From: Bacteroidaceae bacterium
GTDB taxonomy: Bacteria; Bacteroidota; Bacteroidia; Bacteroidales; Bacteroidaceae
Direction of reading: 5' to 3'
DNA length: 41,910 bases
Assembly (NCBI GenBank): GCA_024401055.1
Contig: JAKSLT010000016.1
Coordinates: 1 to 41,910 of the forward strand
Shown: one piece after another, positions 7,124 to 15,491 of the stretch
Numbering within the stretch: the stretch's first letter is position 1
How the letters are laid out: each line of letters begins with the position of its first letter
Notes under the pieces: model-generated
Told to the model about the DNA's origin: nothing
Database searches by the model: none
What the model saw: the letters and a program-made list of their open reading frames with translations, nothing else
Program-made: the position numbers and the translations under genes

Positions 7124-8404
7124 ATGAAGAAACTGCTCTTGTTCATGGTAAGCGTCCTGCTGTTGCAGGCAGGGGCGGGTCTCACGGCCGAGGCCCGCAA
7201 GAAGTCGCGCGCCGTGGCCGGCACGTCGCCGACACTGGCCGACAGCCTCTTCGCCCAGGCCATGCGCCACCATCTGGCCTTGCGCCCCGACGCGGAATAT
7301 GAGATGCTGGACGAATGCCTGCGGCAGGCCCCCGACATGCCCGAGGCCCTCTACTACATGGCTAAGCTGAAGTTGCGCTCATCGGTGCTGCTCGACAGCG
7401 CGACTGTGGCGGCCGGCGACTCCCTCCTGATGAGAGCCTACGCCCTGGACAGCACCAACGAGGACATACGCGACCTCCTCATCTCACGCCTCATCACGCG
7501 GCGCAGCTATGCCGAGGCCACGGCCCTGGTGGAGAAGAAATGCGCACGCCCCCTCATCACGTATTCAGAGCTTTGCGACCTCCTGCAACTCTATAAACTG
7601 CAGGGACGCTATCCTGAGGCCCTGGCCACCGTGGTACGCCTGGAGCAGATACAGGGCGCCACACCCGAGACGGCATGGGAGCGCTATCAGATATACGAGT
7701 GCACGGGGCAGAGAGAAAAGGCCGCCGGCACCATCGACTCGCTGCTGCAGAAAGCACTGCCCGACCCTGCCACGTCGGAATATATGCGCGAGAAACTCAC
7801 ACAGCACCCCCGCTACTACGAGGTGCTGGAAGAGTTGCAGGAACAGATGACGGCCGCGCAAGACTCTGAGGATTACAAGGCCATCGTGGAGCTGTGCAGG
7901 AAAGGAGAGATGTATCGCCCCGACTTCCTCCAGTGCTACTTCTGCGAGGCTTTCAACTGGGTAATCATGGAGGACACCCTTCAAGCCCTCGATGCCTGCC
8001 AGCGCGGCATGAACTACGTCACGCTGCCCACCGATGACAAGATGGCCGCCGAACTCTGCCGGCTCAGCGGCGACATTTATTCCTGCGTGGACAATCTGGA
8101 GGCTTCGACGGAATGCTACGAGATGGCGTTGCAGATAGACTCCACAATGATGATGGCCTGTAACAACTACGCCTACCAGCTGGCACTCCTCGGCCGCGAC
8201 CTTGACCGCGCCGAACGGATGAGCCGCCGCACACTGGAGGAAGAGCCCGACAACCCCACATACCTCGACACCTACGCCTGGGTGCTGCATTGCAGCGGAC
8301 GCTCCAAAGAGGCCCGGCAATACATAGACAAGGCCATACGCCTCAACAAGGAGGACGACGAAACGCTCGCGGAGCATCGCAGGGCAATATATCAGAAAAA
8401 ATAA
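7124..8404 (+). CDS. Secreted tetratricopeptide-repeat protein
   Basis: A 426-residue protein with a Sec signal peptide (KKLLLFMVSVLLLQAGAG, probable cleavage near residue 22-24) and a mostly helical body of TPR-like repeats. Clear repeats include DSLLMRAYALDSTNEDIRDL, ASTECYEMALQIDSTMMMA, and near the end AYQLALLGRDLDRAERMSRR with AWVLHCSGRSKEARQYIDKA. The start at 7124 follows a long in-frame antisense-like extension inside dgt and is supported by the signal peptide. It is separated from the next gene by 7 bp and belongs to the TPR-DUF4292-EnvC cluster, so a periplasmic or outer-membrane scaffold role in envelope maintenance is likely. No enzymatic motif is seen. Confidence 0.85.
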   Translation: MKKLLLFMVSVLLLQAGAGLTAEARKKSRAVAGTSPTLADSLFAQAMRHHLALRPDAEYEMLDECLRQAPDMPEALYYMAKLKLRSSVLLDSATVAAGDSLLMRAYALDSTNEDIRDLLISRLITRRSYAEATALVEKKCARPLITYSELCDLLQLYKLQGRYPEALATVVRLEQIQGATPETAWERYQIYECTGQREKAAGTIDSLLQKALPDPATSEYMREKLTQHPRYYEVLEELQEQMTAAQDSEDYKAIVELCRKGEMYRPDFLQCYFCEAFNWVIMEDTLQALDACQRGMNYVTLPTDDKMAAELCRLSGDIYSCVDNLEASTECYEMALQIDSTMMMACNNYAYQLALLGRDLDRAERMSRRTLEEEPDNPTYLDTYAWVLHCSGRSKEARQYIDKAIRLNKEDDETLAEHRRAIYQKK

Positions 8405-8411
8405 AAAAGGA

Positions 8412-9044
8412 ATGAAGAGAATATGCTATATCCTGGCGGCCGTGATGCTGCTCGCCTCCTGTTCGGCCAGCCGCCACGCCACAGAGACGGGCGGAACCCC
8501 CTCTACCGCCACCGCCACCGCCACGCAGGCCGAGGCCGTCACCGCACGCATAGGCCTCAGCGTCTATGACAGCGACCTCAGCTGCTCGGGACGGCTCCGC
8601 ATGCTGCGCGACGACGTGGTGCAACTCAACCTCGTGTTCCTCGGAATGAACATCGGCACGCTGGAGTTCATGCCCGACACCGTGCTCCTCATCGACCGCC
8701 TGAACAAACAGTACGTCAGGGCCCGCTACAGCGACATCGACATGCTGCGGGAGCGGGGCATCGCCTTCAAGGAACTGCAGGGCCTCTTCTGGGGCGCCAA
8801 CATGAACGGCCGTGAGGATGAAAACCTCAGCTGGACGTATGGCGCGTTCAGCAAAGTGAACCGCAGGAAAATACCCTCGGCACATAAGGTGCGCTTCAAG
8901 AGCGGAACGCTGACGACAGGCTTCGACATGGAACTCTCCGAGCTGAACGGCGAGACCGGATGGGCCACGCGCACCACGCTGAACGAAAGTGAATACACGC
9001 GCCGGAACGCCAATGCGCTGTTCAAGGCCTTACTCAATATGTAA
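8412..9044 (+). CDS. DUF4292-type outer-membrane lipoprotein
   Basis: The 210-residue protein starts with a lipoprotein signal: a hydrophobic stretch, then LLASC with the lipidated Cys at residue 17. A Thr/Ala-rich linker (TATATATQ) follows. The rest reads as alternating beta-strands (SVYDSDLSCSGRLRML, VVQLNLVFLGMNIGTLEF, TVLLIDRLNKQYVRARY), like the DUF4292 family that resembles LolA/LolB folds. It sits between the TPR protein and the EnvC-like protein, 12 bp before the latter. LolB-like lipid or lipoprotein handling is an inference from fold and size, not proven. The family name is from memory of this conserved cluster. Confidence 0.75.
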   Translation: MKRICYILAAVMLLASCSASRHATETGGTPSTATATATQAEAVTARIGLSVYDSDLSCSGRLRMLRDDVVQLNLVFLGMNIGTLEFMPDTVLLIDRLNKQYVRARYSDIDMLRERGIAFKELQGLFWGANMNGREDENLSWTYGAFSKVNRRKIPSAHKVRFKSGTLTTGFDMELSELNGETGWATRTTLNESEYTRRNANALFKALLNM

Positions 9045-9056
9045 AGACACCCTACG

Positions 9057-10427
9057 ATGAAAAAGTTCTTCCTTCGCATCTTCATCATCGGCGCGCTGCT
9101 GCTGGCCTGCGGCACGACGGCGCCGCAAAAGGCGGAAGCCCAGAAGGTGACCAACAGCAGCATAAAGAAACTGCAGAAGCAGCAGGCCGCCTTGCAGTCG
9201 AAGATAAAAGAATCGGAGCGGCAGTTGAAAACCACCAAGAAGAGCGTGCAGGCACAGCTCTCCACGCTGATGGAAATCAACTCGCAGATTACCGAGAAGA
9301 AGAACTACGTGGCCGGTATTCAGCAGCAGGTGGACACGATGGCTCGCAAGGTGGCCGTGCTGGAGCAGGAACTGGCCCGCCTGCAGAAGGACCTCGACGT
9401 GTGCAAGGCCCGCTTCCAAAAAGGCGCGATGTATATGTATCGCAATAAGATGATGCAGAATAAACTAATGTTCATCTTCTCAGCAAAGAGCTTCCGCCAG
9501 ATGTATAAGAGGATGCGCTATATGCTGGAATATACCAAATATCAGCGCGCCCAGGGCCTCATCATCAAGGAAAAGGAGGAGGCCGTGAAGAAGAAGCGCG
9601 AGGAGGTGGTGAGCGCCAAGACCGAGAAAGAACGCCTCGCCGCCCAGGGCCGCGCAGAGCAGAAACAGCTGGAAGGAAAGCAGGTGGAGCGCCAGAAAGT
9701 GGTGGACGAACTCAACAAAAAGAGCAAGCAGCTCCAGAGCGCCATTGCGGAGAACAAGAAAAAGAACGCCAATCTCAACGCTAAGATAGACCAACTCATA
9801 CAAGAGGAAATACGCCGCCAGGAAGCTAAGCGCAAAGCCGAGGAAGCCAAGCGCAAGGCCGAGGAAGAGCGCCGAAAGGCCGCCGAGGCCGCTGCCGCAC
9901 AAGGCAAAAAGGGCGGCAAAGGAGGCAAGGGCAAAGGAAAGGCAGAACCATACGTCAACGGTAATGCGGGAAGCGGAGGAAGCTTCCGTCCTGCCGACAA
10001 TGCCGACCGCCAGCTCTCCAATAATTTCGCCAGCAACAAGGGAAGGCTGCCCGTGCCCATCACCGGCCCCTACCGCATCACCGGCCGCTACGGCCAGAAC
10101 GCCATTGAGGGCCTCAGCGGCGTAAGTATTCCCAACAACGGCACCAACTACACCGGCCAGGCCGGTGCCCAGGCCCGCGCCGTCTTCGATGGCGAGGTGA
10201 CGGCCGTGTTCTCCTACGGTGGAATGACCAACGTCATCATCCGTCACGGCAGTTATATGAGCGTTTACTGCAACCTCAGCGGCGTGAGCGTGAGAAAGGG
10301 CCAGAAGGTCAGCACCCGCCAGACCATAGGCACCGTGGCGCGCGACGCCTCCGGCGGCTATACGCTGCAATTCCAGCTCAGAAAGGAAACGAGCAAGCTC
10401 AATCCCGAAGGATGGATAGCCCGCTGA
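9057..10427 (+). CDS. EnvC-like murein hydrolase activator (coiled coil + degenerate LytM/M23)
   Basis: This 456-residue protein has an N-terminal export signal, a long coiled coil (about 35-290, rich in Lys/Glu/Gln, with KRKAEEAKRKAEEERRKAAE), a Gly/Lys linker (GKKGGKGGKGKGK) and a C-terminal LytM domain (about 330-456). The LytM active-site residues are lost: the usual GxxxD segment reads GVSIPNNG and the HxH strand reads YTLQFQLRK. That is the pattern of EnvC, which activates amidases during division rather than cutting peptidoglycan itself. The signal is ambiguous, since LLLAC could be a lipobox or cleavage may follow AEA. It is the last gene of the dgt-TPR-DUF4292 cluster. Confidence 0.88.
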   Translation: MKKFFLRIFIIGALLLACGTTAPQKAEAQKVTNSSIKKLQKQQAALQSKIKESERQLKTTKKSVQAQLSTLMEINSQITEKKNYVAGIQQQVDTMARKVAVLEQELARLQKDLDVCKARFQKGAMYMYRNKMMQNKLMFIFSAKSFRQMYKRMRYMLEYTKYQRAQGLIIKEKEEAVKKKREEVVSAKTEKERLAAQGRAEQKQLEGKQVERQKVVDELNKKSKQLQSAIAENKKKNANLNAKIDQLIQEEIRRQEAKRKAEEAKRKAEEERRKAAEAAAAQGKKGGKGGKGKGKAEPYVNGNAGSGGSFRPADNADRQLSNNFASNKGRLPVPITGPYRITGRYGQNAIEGLSGVSIPNNGTNYTGQAGAQARAVFDGEVTAVFSYGGMTNVIIRHGSYMSVYCNLSGVSVRKGQKVSTRQTIGTVARDASGGYTLQFQLRKETSKLNPEGWIAR

Positions 10428-10521
10428 CGCGCAAGCAGCGGCCGGCGGAAACGCTGCCGGAATTATGCGAGAAAGAATGAGAAAAAACAACAAACAACAA
10501 ATAACAAATTAAAAATCAGAA

Positions 10522-12087
10522 ATGACAAAAAAACGTTTCAACATGTTGGGCGTTCTGCTCCTGCTGGTTTGCGCCGTGCAGGCCCAGGCTCCCTCCGGCT
10601 ACTACTCCGCCGCTGATGGCGCAAAGGGGGCCGCTCTGAAGACAGCGCTCTTCAACATCATCTCAAATCACACAAACCTCGGCTATGACGGCCTCTGGAA
10701 TGCTTACAAGACCACCGACTGCCGCCCGGACGGCAAACTGTGGGACATGTACTCCAATACGACGAACTACGATATAGGCGGCTCCGCCCAAGGCAAGAAC
10801 TACAAAAAGGAAGGCGACGCCTACAACCGTGAACACTCCGTGCCGCAGAGCTGGTTCAACGAGGCCTCGCCCATGAAGGCCGATGTCTTCCACGTATATC
10901 CCACTGACGGCTATGTGAACAACCGCCGCAGCAATTATCCCTTCGGTGAGAACGCCGGAGAGGAATATAAGAGCAACGGCGGCTTCAGCAAACTCGGCAA
11001 ATGCACCACGCCGGGCTACAGCGGCCGCGTCTTTGAGCCCGCCGACGAGTATAAGGGCGACTTTGCCCGCTCCTATTTCTATATGGCCACCTGTTACGAG
11101 GACAAAATCAACGGCTGGGACGGCGTGTTCGGCTGTGGCAAATACCCCGGCATCGCTGACTGGAGCCTGAAGATGTTCCTGCGCTGGGCAGAGCAAGACC
11201 CCGTGAGCCAGAAGGAGATTGACCGCAACAACGCCGCCTATAAACTGCAGAAAAACCGCAACCCCTTCATCGACTACCCCGGTCTGGAACAGTATGTCTG
11301 GGGTACGAAGACCGGCACGGCCTTCAGCGTCACGGCTTACGTCAATCCGTTTGACGGCACCCAGGGCGGTGGCGGCGAAGGCGGCGATGACGGCGGCGAA
11401 GGCACCGGCGGCGAAGGCACTGGCGGCGGAGATGACGGCGGTGGCGGCACTATCGACCCCGTAATTCCGCCCGTGCAGGGCGAGAACGAGTATGTTCTCC
11501 TGACTTCCGCCTCACAACTCGTTGACGGCGCCTCTATACTCGTCGTCTGCGGCGAAAAGAGCGTGGCCCTCGCCGAGAGAGGCACCGATATCCGCGGATA
11601 TGCCGAGGTAAGTATCTCCGACGGCAAGATAACCACCGAGACCGGTCGCTCCGGCAAGCCCTACGCCCTCACCCTCGGCGCCAGCGGCAGCCATTACACG
11701 CTCTACGATGCCGTGGAGAAGGGCTACCTCGGCCTGACCGGGAGTGCCAACAAACTGCACATGCTTGAGACCGCCACGGATGAGGCCCTTTGGAATATTA
11801 GTATAAAGAATAGCGGCGAGGCAACCATACAGAGCAATGCCCGCTCCAATTACTGGATTCAGTACAACAGCGGCGCTCCCCGTTTCTGCTGCTACAAGAG
11901 CGGGCAGACTGCCGTGCAGATTTATCAGGGCAACGTCCCGGGCCATGGCGGTGACGAGACGGGCATCGGCAGCCCCCGCACGACGTCCGCTTCTGCCGTT
12001 CTGTATGACGTGCAGGGCCGTGCCGTAAAGGGCAACGCCACCCGCGGCGGCCTCTATATCCTCAACGGTAAAAAGATTCTACGCTAA
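10522..12087 (+). CDS. Secreted endonuclease I with T9SS C-terminal signal
   Basis: A 521-residue protein. A Sec signal (LLLLVCAVQAQA) precedes an endonuclease I/NucM-like domain (about 25-275) with the His-metal finger YNREHSVPQSWF (101-112, catalytic His105) and DVFHVYPTDGYVNNRRSNYPF. A Gly/Asp/Glu linker (about 280-310) joins a second beta-rich domain (ENEYVLLTSASQLVDG...), and the end has the Por-type sorting tail VQGRAVKGNATRGGLYI...KKILR. It should be exported to the surface by the type IX system and degrade DNA non-specifically, for nutrient or biofilm DNA. The second domain's function is unknown; it may bind ligand or substrate. It lies 21 bp before prfA but is probably functionally unrelated to it. 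Confidence 0.9.
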   Translation: MTKKRFNMLGVLLLLVCAVQAQAPSGYYSAADGAKGAALKTALFNIISNHTNLGYDGLWNAYKTTDCRPDGKLWDMYSNTTNYDIGGSAQGKNYKKEGDAYNREHSVPQSWFNEASPMKADVFHVYPTDGYVNNRRSNYPFGENAGEEYKSNGGFSKLGKCTTPGYSGRVFEPADEYKGDFARSYFYMATCYEDKINGWDGVFGCGKYPGIADWSLKMFLRWAEQDPVSQKEIDRNNAAYKLQKNRNPFIDYPGLEQYVWGTKTGTAFSVTAYVNPFDGTQGGGGEGGDDGGEGTGGEGTGGGDDGGGGTIDPVIPPVQGENEYVLLTSASQLVDGASILVVCGEKSVALAERGTDIRGYAEVSISDGKITTETGRSGKPYALTLGASGSHYTLYDAVEKGYLGLTGSANKLHMLETATDEALWNISIKNSGEATIQSNARSNYWIQYNSGAPRFCCYKSGQTAVQIYQGNVPGHGGDETGIGSPRTTSASAVLYDVQGRAVKGNATRGGLYILNGKKILR

Positions 12088-12108
12088 AACAAACAGAACC
12101 TCTTTTAG

Positions 12109-13212
12109 ATGACAACTCTTTTAGAAAAACTCGACGGCCTCCGCTCTCGCTTTGCCGAGGTCAGCACGCTCATCACCGACCCCGCCGTTATCGCCGACCA
12201 GCAGCGCTACGTACGACTCACGAAGGAGTATAAGGACCTGGAGGAACTGATGGCCGTACGCAAGGAGTATGCCGACCTCCTCGGCAACCTTGAAGAAGGC
12301 AAGGACATGCTCATCAACGAGACCGACCCCGACCTTAAGGAAATGGCCCGCGAGCAGGTGGCGGAGTGCGAGCAGCGCCTCCCCGCACTGGAGGAGCAAA
12401 TAAAGATACTTCTCATCCCCAAAGACCCCGAGGACAGCAAGAACGCCATCCTCGAGATACGCGGCGGCACAGGCGGCGACGAGGCCGCCCTCTTTGCCGG
12501 CGACCTCTTCCGCATGTACGTCAAATACTGCGAGCAGAAGGGCTGGCACCTTGAGGTAAGCAGCTACAGCGAAGGTGCTGCCGGCGGTTACAAGGAAATA
12601 GTGTGCAGCGTGACGGGCGTAGATGTCTATGGCACGCTGAAATACGAGAGCGGCGTGCACCGCGTCCAGCGTGTGCCCGTCACCGAAACGCAGGGCCGCG
12701 TACACACCTCCGCCGCCACCGTAGCCGTCCTCCCCGAGGCTGAAGCCTTCGACGTTGTCATCAACGAGGGCGAGATAAAGTGGGACACGTTCCGCTCCTC
12801 CGGCGCCGGCGGCCAGAATGTAAACAAGGTGGAGTCCGGCGTGCGTCTGCGTTACAACTGGAAAAATCCCAATACGGGCGAAGTGCAGGAAATTCTCATA
12901 GAGTGTACCGAGACGCGCGACCAGCCGAAGAACAAGGAACGTGCCCTTGCGCGCCTGCGTACCTTTATTTATGATAATGAGCACCGCAAATATACGGAGG
13001 ACATCGCCAACCGCCGTAAGTCCCTCGTCAGCACGGGCGACCGCTCGGCCAAGATTCGCACATACAACTACCCCCAGGGCCGCATAACCGACCACCGCAT
13101 CAACTACACCATCTACAATCTCGGCGCCTTCATGGACGGCGACATCCAGGACTGCATCGACCACCTCATCGTGGCGGAGAATGCAAATAAATTGATGGAG
13201 GCGGAGTTGTAA
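12109..13212 (+). CDS. prfA: Peptide chain release factor 1
   Basis: The 367-residue protein has the catalytic GGQ loop (SSGAGGQNVNKVESG, Gly234-Gly235-Gln236) that triggers peptidyl-tRNA hydrolysis in the ribosomal P site. It also has the RF1-type codon-recognition motif PVT (190-192, within RVPVTETQGRVHTS), which distinguishes it from RF2 (SPF). It reads UAA and UAG. The late segment RTYNYPQGRITDHRI is typical of RF1. In related Bacteroidales, prfA usually lies directly beside pyrF, as I recall; here a DUF559 gene with flanking repeats separates them. Confidence 0.97.
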   Translation: MTTLLEKLDGLRSRFAEVSTLITDPAVIADQQRYVRLTKEYKDLEELMAVRKEYADLLGNLEEGKDMLINETDPDLKEMAREQVAECEQRLPALEEQIKILLIPKDPEDSKNAILEIRGGTGGDEAALFAGDLFRMYVKYCEQKGWHLEVSSYSEGAAGGYKEIVCSVTGVDVYGTLKYESGVHRVQRVPVTETQGRVHTSAATVAVLPEAEAFDVVINEGEIKWDTFRSSGAGGQNVNKVESGVRLRYNWKNPNTGEVQEILIECTETRDQPKNKERALARLRTFIYDNEHRKYTEDIANRRKSLVSTGDRSAKIRTYNYPQGRITDHRINYTIYNLGAFMDGDIQDCIDHLIVAENANKLMEAEL

Positions 13213-13213
13213 A

Positions 13214-13287
13214 GGCCCCACCCCGTCGTGGCTGCCTTCGGCACCACGCCACCCCTCCCCCATAGGGAGGGGGATATACCCTAAAGT
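13214..13287 (+). repeat. REP-like dispersed element, copy B (left of DUF559)
   Basis: It starts one base after the prfA stop with GGCCCCACCCCGTCGTGG and contains the hairpin GTGGCTGCCTTCGGCACCAC and the palindrome CCCCTCCCCCATAGGGAGGG, ending in GATATACCCTAAAG. It is in the same orientation as copies A, D and E and opposite to copy C, so copies B and C form imperfect terminal inverted repeats around the DUF559 gene. Confidence 0.9.
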
Positions 13288-13350
13288 TTGTAAACGCGCG
13301 GGAAATTGATGCGGGCGAAGCACCAAAGGTTGGAAACGCTGCTGAATTAG

Positions 13351-13734
13351 ATGAGTAATAAAAGCTTCTATTGTACAAGCTCTCCGGATAGGTATGAGAT
13401 ATTGAAGGAGTTCGCGAAACAAAACAGGGCTCATCTCACCTTGGCGGAGGATTATATTTGGAGCGAGTTGAAGGATCAGGCTCTGGGCGTAAGATTCCGG
13501 CGTCAGTGTATCATTGGCGATTACATCGTGGACTTCGTGTGCCTGTCCAAAAGGCTCATCATAGAAGTGGACGGCGCTTATCATTTTGAACTTGAGCAAC
13601 AGGAGCGTGATTTTGCCCGCACGGCATCGCTTGAAAGGATGGGCTTTACCGTAATTCGCTATACAAATGAGGAAGTCCTCAACAACCTTCCTTCAGTCGT
13701 CAATCAAATTCAAACAATCATACATAATATATAA
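13351..13734 (+). CDS. DUF559 family endonuclease-like protein (Vsr-like PD-(D/E)XK fold)
   Basis: The 127-residue protein matches the DUF559 pattern: a helix with LTLAEDYIWSELKDQ (29-43), the Arg pair of GVRFRRQ (46-52), then IIGDYIVDFVCLSKRLIIEV (54-73), DG, and the C-terminal RMGFTVIRYTNEEVLNNL. Probable catalytic residues are Glu33, Asp61, Glu72 and Asp74, as in Vsr/restriction-like nucleases. The family's true substrate is not established. The gene is visibly more AT-rich and less codon-biased than prfA and pyrF and is flanked by inverted copies of a dispersed palindromic repeat, which suggests recent acquisition or mobility. An alternative is a stand-alone repair or restriction nuclease. 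Confidence 0.88.
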   Translation: MSNKSFYCTSSPDRYEILKEFAKQNRAHLTLAEDYIWSELKDQALGVRFRRQCIIGDYIVDFVCLSKRLIIEVDGAYHFELEQQERDFARTASLERMGFTVIRYTNEEVLNNLPSVVNQIQTIIHNI

Positions 13735-13770
13735 TAACAATCCTTTTATCCCCATTTGTCACCCCTTCCA

Positions 13771-13852
13771 CCTTTAGGGTATTTCCCTTCCCCTATGGGG
13801 GGAAGGTGGCGCGGTGCGTAGCAGCCGCGACGGAAAGGGGCTCAGGGGGCTC
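13771..13852 (-). repeat. REP-like dispersed element, copy C (right of DUF559, inverted)
   Basis: Read on the minus strand it gives GAGCCCCCTGAGCCCC, CCGTCGCGGCTGC, CACCGCGCCACC, CCCCCATAGGGGAAGGG and TACCCTAAAGG, the same block order as copies A, B and D. It begins 36 bp after the DUF559 stop and ends about 9 bp before the pyrF start, so it occupies the pyrF leader. Confidence 0.85.
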
Positions 13853-13860
13853 TTTATCTT

Positions 13861-14685
13861 ATGACCTACCTACAACTTGTCAACCAAATCCGCGCAAAGA
13901 AATCTTTTCTCTGCGTAGGGCTCGACACCGACCTGAAGAAGATTCCGCAGCACCTTCTCGCGGAGGACGACCCCATCTTTGCCTTCAACAAGGCCATCAT
14001 TGATGCCACCGCGCCCTACTGCGTGGCCTACAAACCCAACCTCGCCTTCTACGAATGCTTTGGCGTGAAAGGCTGGATGGCCTTTGAGAAGACCATTAAG
14101 TATATACGCGAGAACTATCCCGAGCAATTCATTATCGCCGATGCCAAGCGCGGCGATATCGGCAACACTTCCGCGATGTACGCCCGCGCTTTCTTTGAAG
14201 ACCTTGACGTGGACGCCCTCACCGTGGCCCCCTATATGGGCGAGGACTCCGTGGCCCCGTTCCTCACGCATGAGGGTAAATGGGTCATCCTCCTGGCCCT
14301 CACCAGCAACAAGGGCTCCCACGATTTCCAACTCACCAAGGACGACCGCGGCGACCGCCTCTTCGAGCGCGTTCTCGACCTCAGCCAACTCTGGGGCGAC
14401 AAGACGCAGATGATGTACGTCGTCGGCGCCACGCAGGGCACCCTTCTGGCAGAAGTGCGCAAGCACGTGCCCACGCATTTCCTCCTCGTCCCCGGCGTAG
14501 GTGCCCAGGGCGGTAGCCTGGAGGAGGTGTGCAAATACGGTATGACGCGCGACTGCGGCCTCATCGTCAATTCCTCGCGCGGCATCATCTATGCCGACAC
14601 CACCGAACGCTTTGCCGAAGTGGCCGGCGAGAAGGCCCATGAACTGCAGCAGCAGATGGCGGCATTGCTGCCGTTTAGGGGGTAA
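13861..14685 (+). CDS. pyrF: Orotidine 5'-phosphate decarboxylase
   Basis: A 274-residue protein of the longer bacterial OMP decarboxylase subgroup. It shows the substrate-phosphate strand FLCVGLDTD (about 16-24), YKPNLAFYE (about 59-67, Lys network), the catalytic [12 protein letters not shown] (92-103, Asp94-Lys96-Asp99) and the C-terminal [10 protein letters not shown] phosphate loop. It converts OMP to UMP, the last step of de novo pyrimidine synthesis, in the cytoplasm. REP-like elements lie just before its start (copy C) and 5 bp after its stop (copy D). A hairpin this close to the start could affect translation, but no riboswitch is recognisable. Confidence 0.96.
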   Translation: MTYLQLVNQIRAKKSFLCVGLDTDLKKIPQHLLAEDDPIFAFNKAIIDATAPYCVAYKPNLAFYECFGVKGWMAFEKTIKYIRENYPEQFIIADAKRGDIGNTSAMYARAFFEDLDVDALTVAPYMGEDSVAPFLTHEGKWVILLALTSNKGSHDFQLTKDDRGDRLFERVLDLSQLWGDKTQMMYVVGATQGTLLAEVRKHVPTHFLLVPGVGAQGGSLEEVCKYGMTRDCGLIVNSSRGIIYADTTERFAEVAGEKAHELQQQMAALLPFRG

Positions 14686-14690
14686 TTAAA

Positions 14691-14765
14691 GCCCCTCCCC
14701 GTCGTGGCTGCCTGCGGCACCACGCCACCCCTCCCCCATAGGGAGGGGGATATACCCCTAAAGGT
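14691..14765 (+). repeat. REP-like dispersed element, copy D
   Basis: It starts just after the pyrF stop with GCCCCTCCCCGTCGTGG, then GCTGCCTGCGGCACCACG, CCACCCCTCCCCCATAGG and GATATACCCCTAAAGG. It is nearly identical to copy B over its central 50 bp. It could also serve as a hairpin transcript end for pyrF, though no T run follows. Confidence 0.9.
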
Positions 14766-14790
14766 CGCATAATAAGGAGTGGAATTTTGT

Positions 14791-14832
14791 CAGTCCCCCC
14801 ATAGGGTGGGGGATATACCCCTAAAGGTCGCA
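14791..14832 (+). repeat. REP-like dispersed element, copy E (3' part only)
   Basis: Only the right half of the element is present: CAGTCCCCCCATAGGGTGGG, then GGATATACCCCTAAAGGTCG. Its last 28 bases, ending CATAA, repeat those of copy D, so a local duplication or a truncated insertion is likely. The rest of the gap up to 15004 is AT-rich and holds no clear promoter or gene. Confidence 0.8.
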
Positions 14833-15004
14833 TAAACAGGAAGTTTCGTGTGCGCTTTTAGGGGTGTATTTTTTTCTTATGAAGGAAGAAAAGGCGCGAA
14901 TTGCTATGCAAGAACAAGAAAAAGGAATTTTTTCTGTAGTAAATAGTTTTCTTTTTGCGTCTAACGGGTAAAAGCCTTTCAAAACAAGGATAAAGAAACA
15001 AACA

Positions 15005-15487
15005 ATGAACGAACAAGAACGCGAATTTACCGCTTTCGTCAAAAAACACAAGGGTACGATTTACACCGTGTGCCTTATGTTCTCCGACGACCAGCCGGAA
15101 GTGGACGATCTCGTGCAGCAAGTCCTCATCAATCTCTGGCAGGGATTTCCCTCCTTCCGCCGCGACAGCAGCGAGCGCACCTGGGTGTGGCGCGTGGCCA
15201 TGAACACCTGCATCAGCGCCGACCGCAAGAACCGCCGTCGCACCGACACTACCTCCCTCGACGTCATCGGTCTCGCACAGGCCGACGCCGCTACCGACAC
15301 GGCGGACGACAAGCAGATACGCCTGCTCCACGACCGCATCCATCGCCTCGGCTATTTCGACCGCGCCATTGTGCTCCTATGGCTCGAGGACCTCTCCTAC
15401 GAAGAGATAGGCCACATCGTGGGCATCTCCGCTAAAAATGTCAGCGTGCGCCTCGTACGCATCCGTGAACAACTTAAAAATATGTAG
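15005..15487 (+). CDS. ECF-type RNA polymerase sigma factor (sigma-70 family)
   Basis: A 160-residue protein with region 2 at about 10-75 (FSDDQPEVDDLVQQVLINLW and FRRDSSERTWVWRVAMNTCI, the -10-binding helices) and region 4 at about 110-155 (FDRAIVLLWLEDLSYEEIGH, then IVGISAKNVSVRLVRIREQL, the helix-turn-helix for the -35 element). It should direct RNA polymerase to a specific regulon. The next gene, 4 bp away, encodes a four-helix membrane protein, which suggests a co-expressed membrane partner that may restrain the sigma factor. It does not look like a classic FecR-type anti-sigma factor, so that link is inference. Confidence 0.93.
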   Translation: MNEQEREFTAFVKKHKGTIYTVCLMFSDDQPEVDDLVQQVLINLWQGFPSFRRDSSERTWVWRVAMNTCISADRKNRRRTDTTSLDVIGLAQADAATDTADDKQIRLLHDRIHRLGYFDRAIVLLWLEDLSYEEIGHIVGISAKNVSVRLVRIREQLKNM

Positions 15488-15491
15488 AGCA

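Noticed and set aside
9970-10427. Active M23 metallopeptidase
   Set aside because: The zinc ligands expected in LytM (HxxxD and HxH) are absent, so an activator role is the better call.
14879-14971. 30-codon ORF upstream of the first ECF sigma gene
   Set aside because: It has no ribosome-binding site, family match or conserved feature, and short ORFs of this size are expected by chance in AT-rich DNA.
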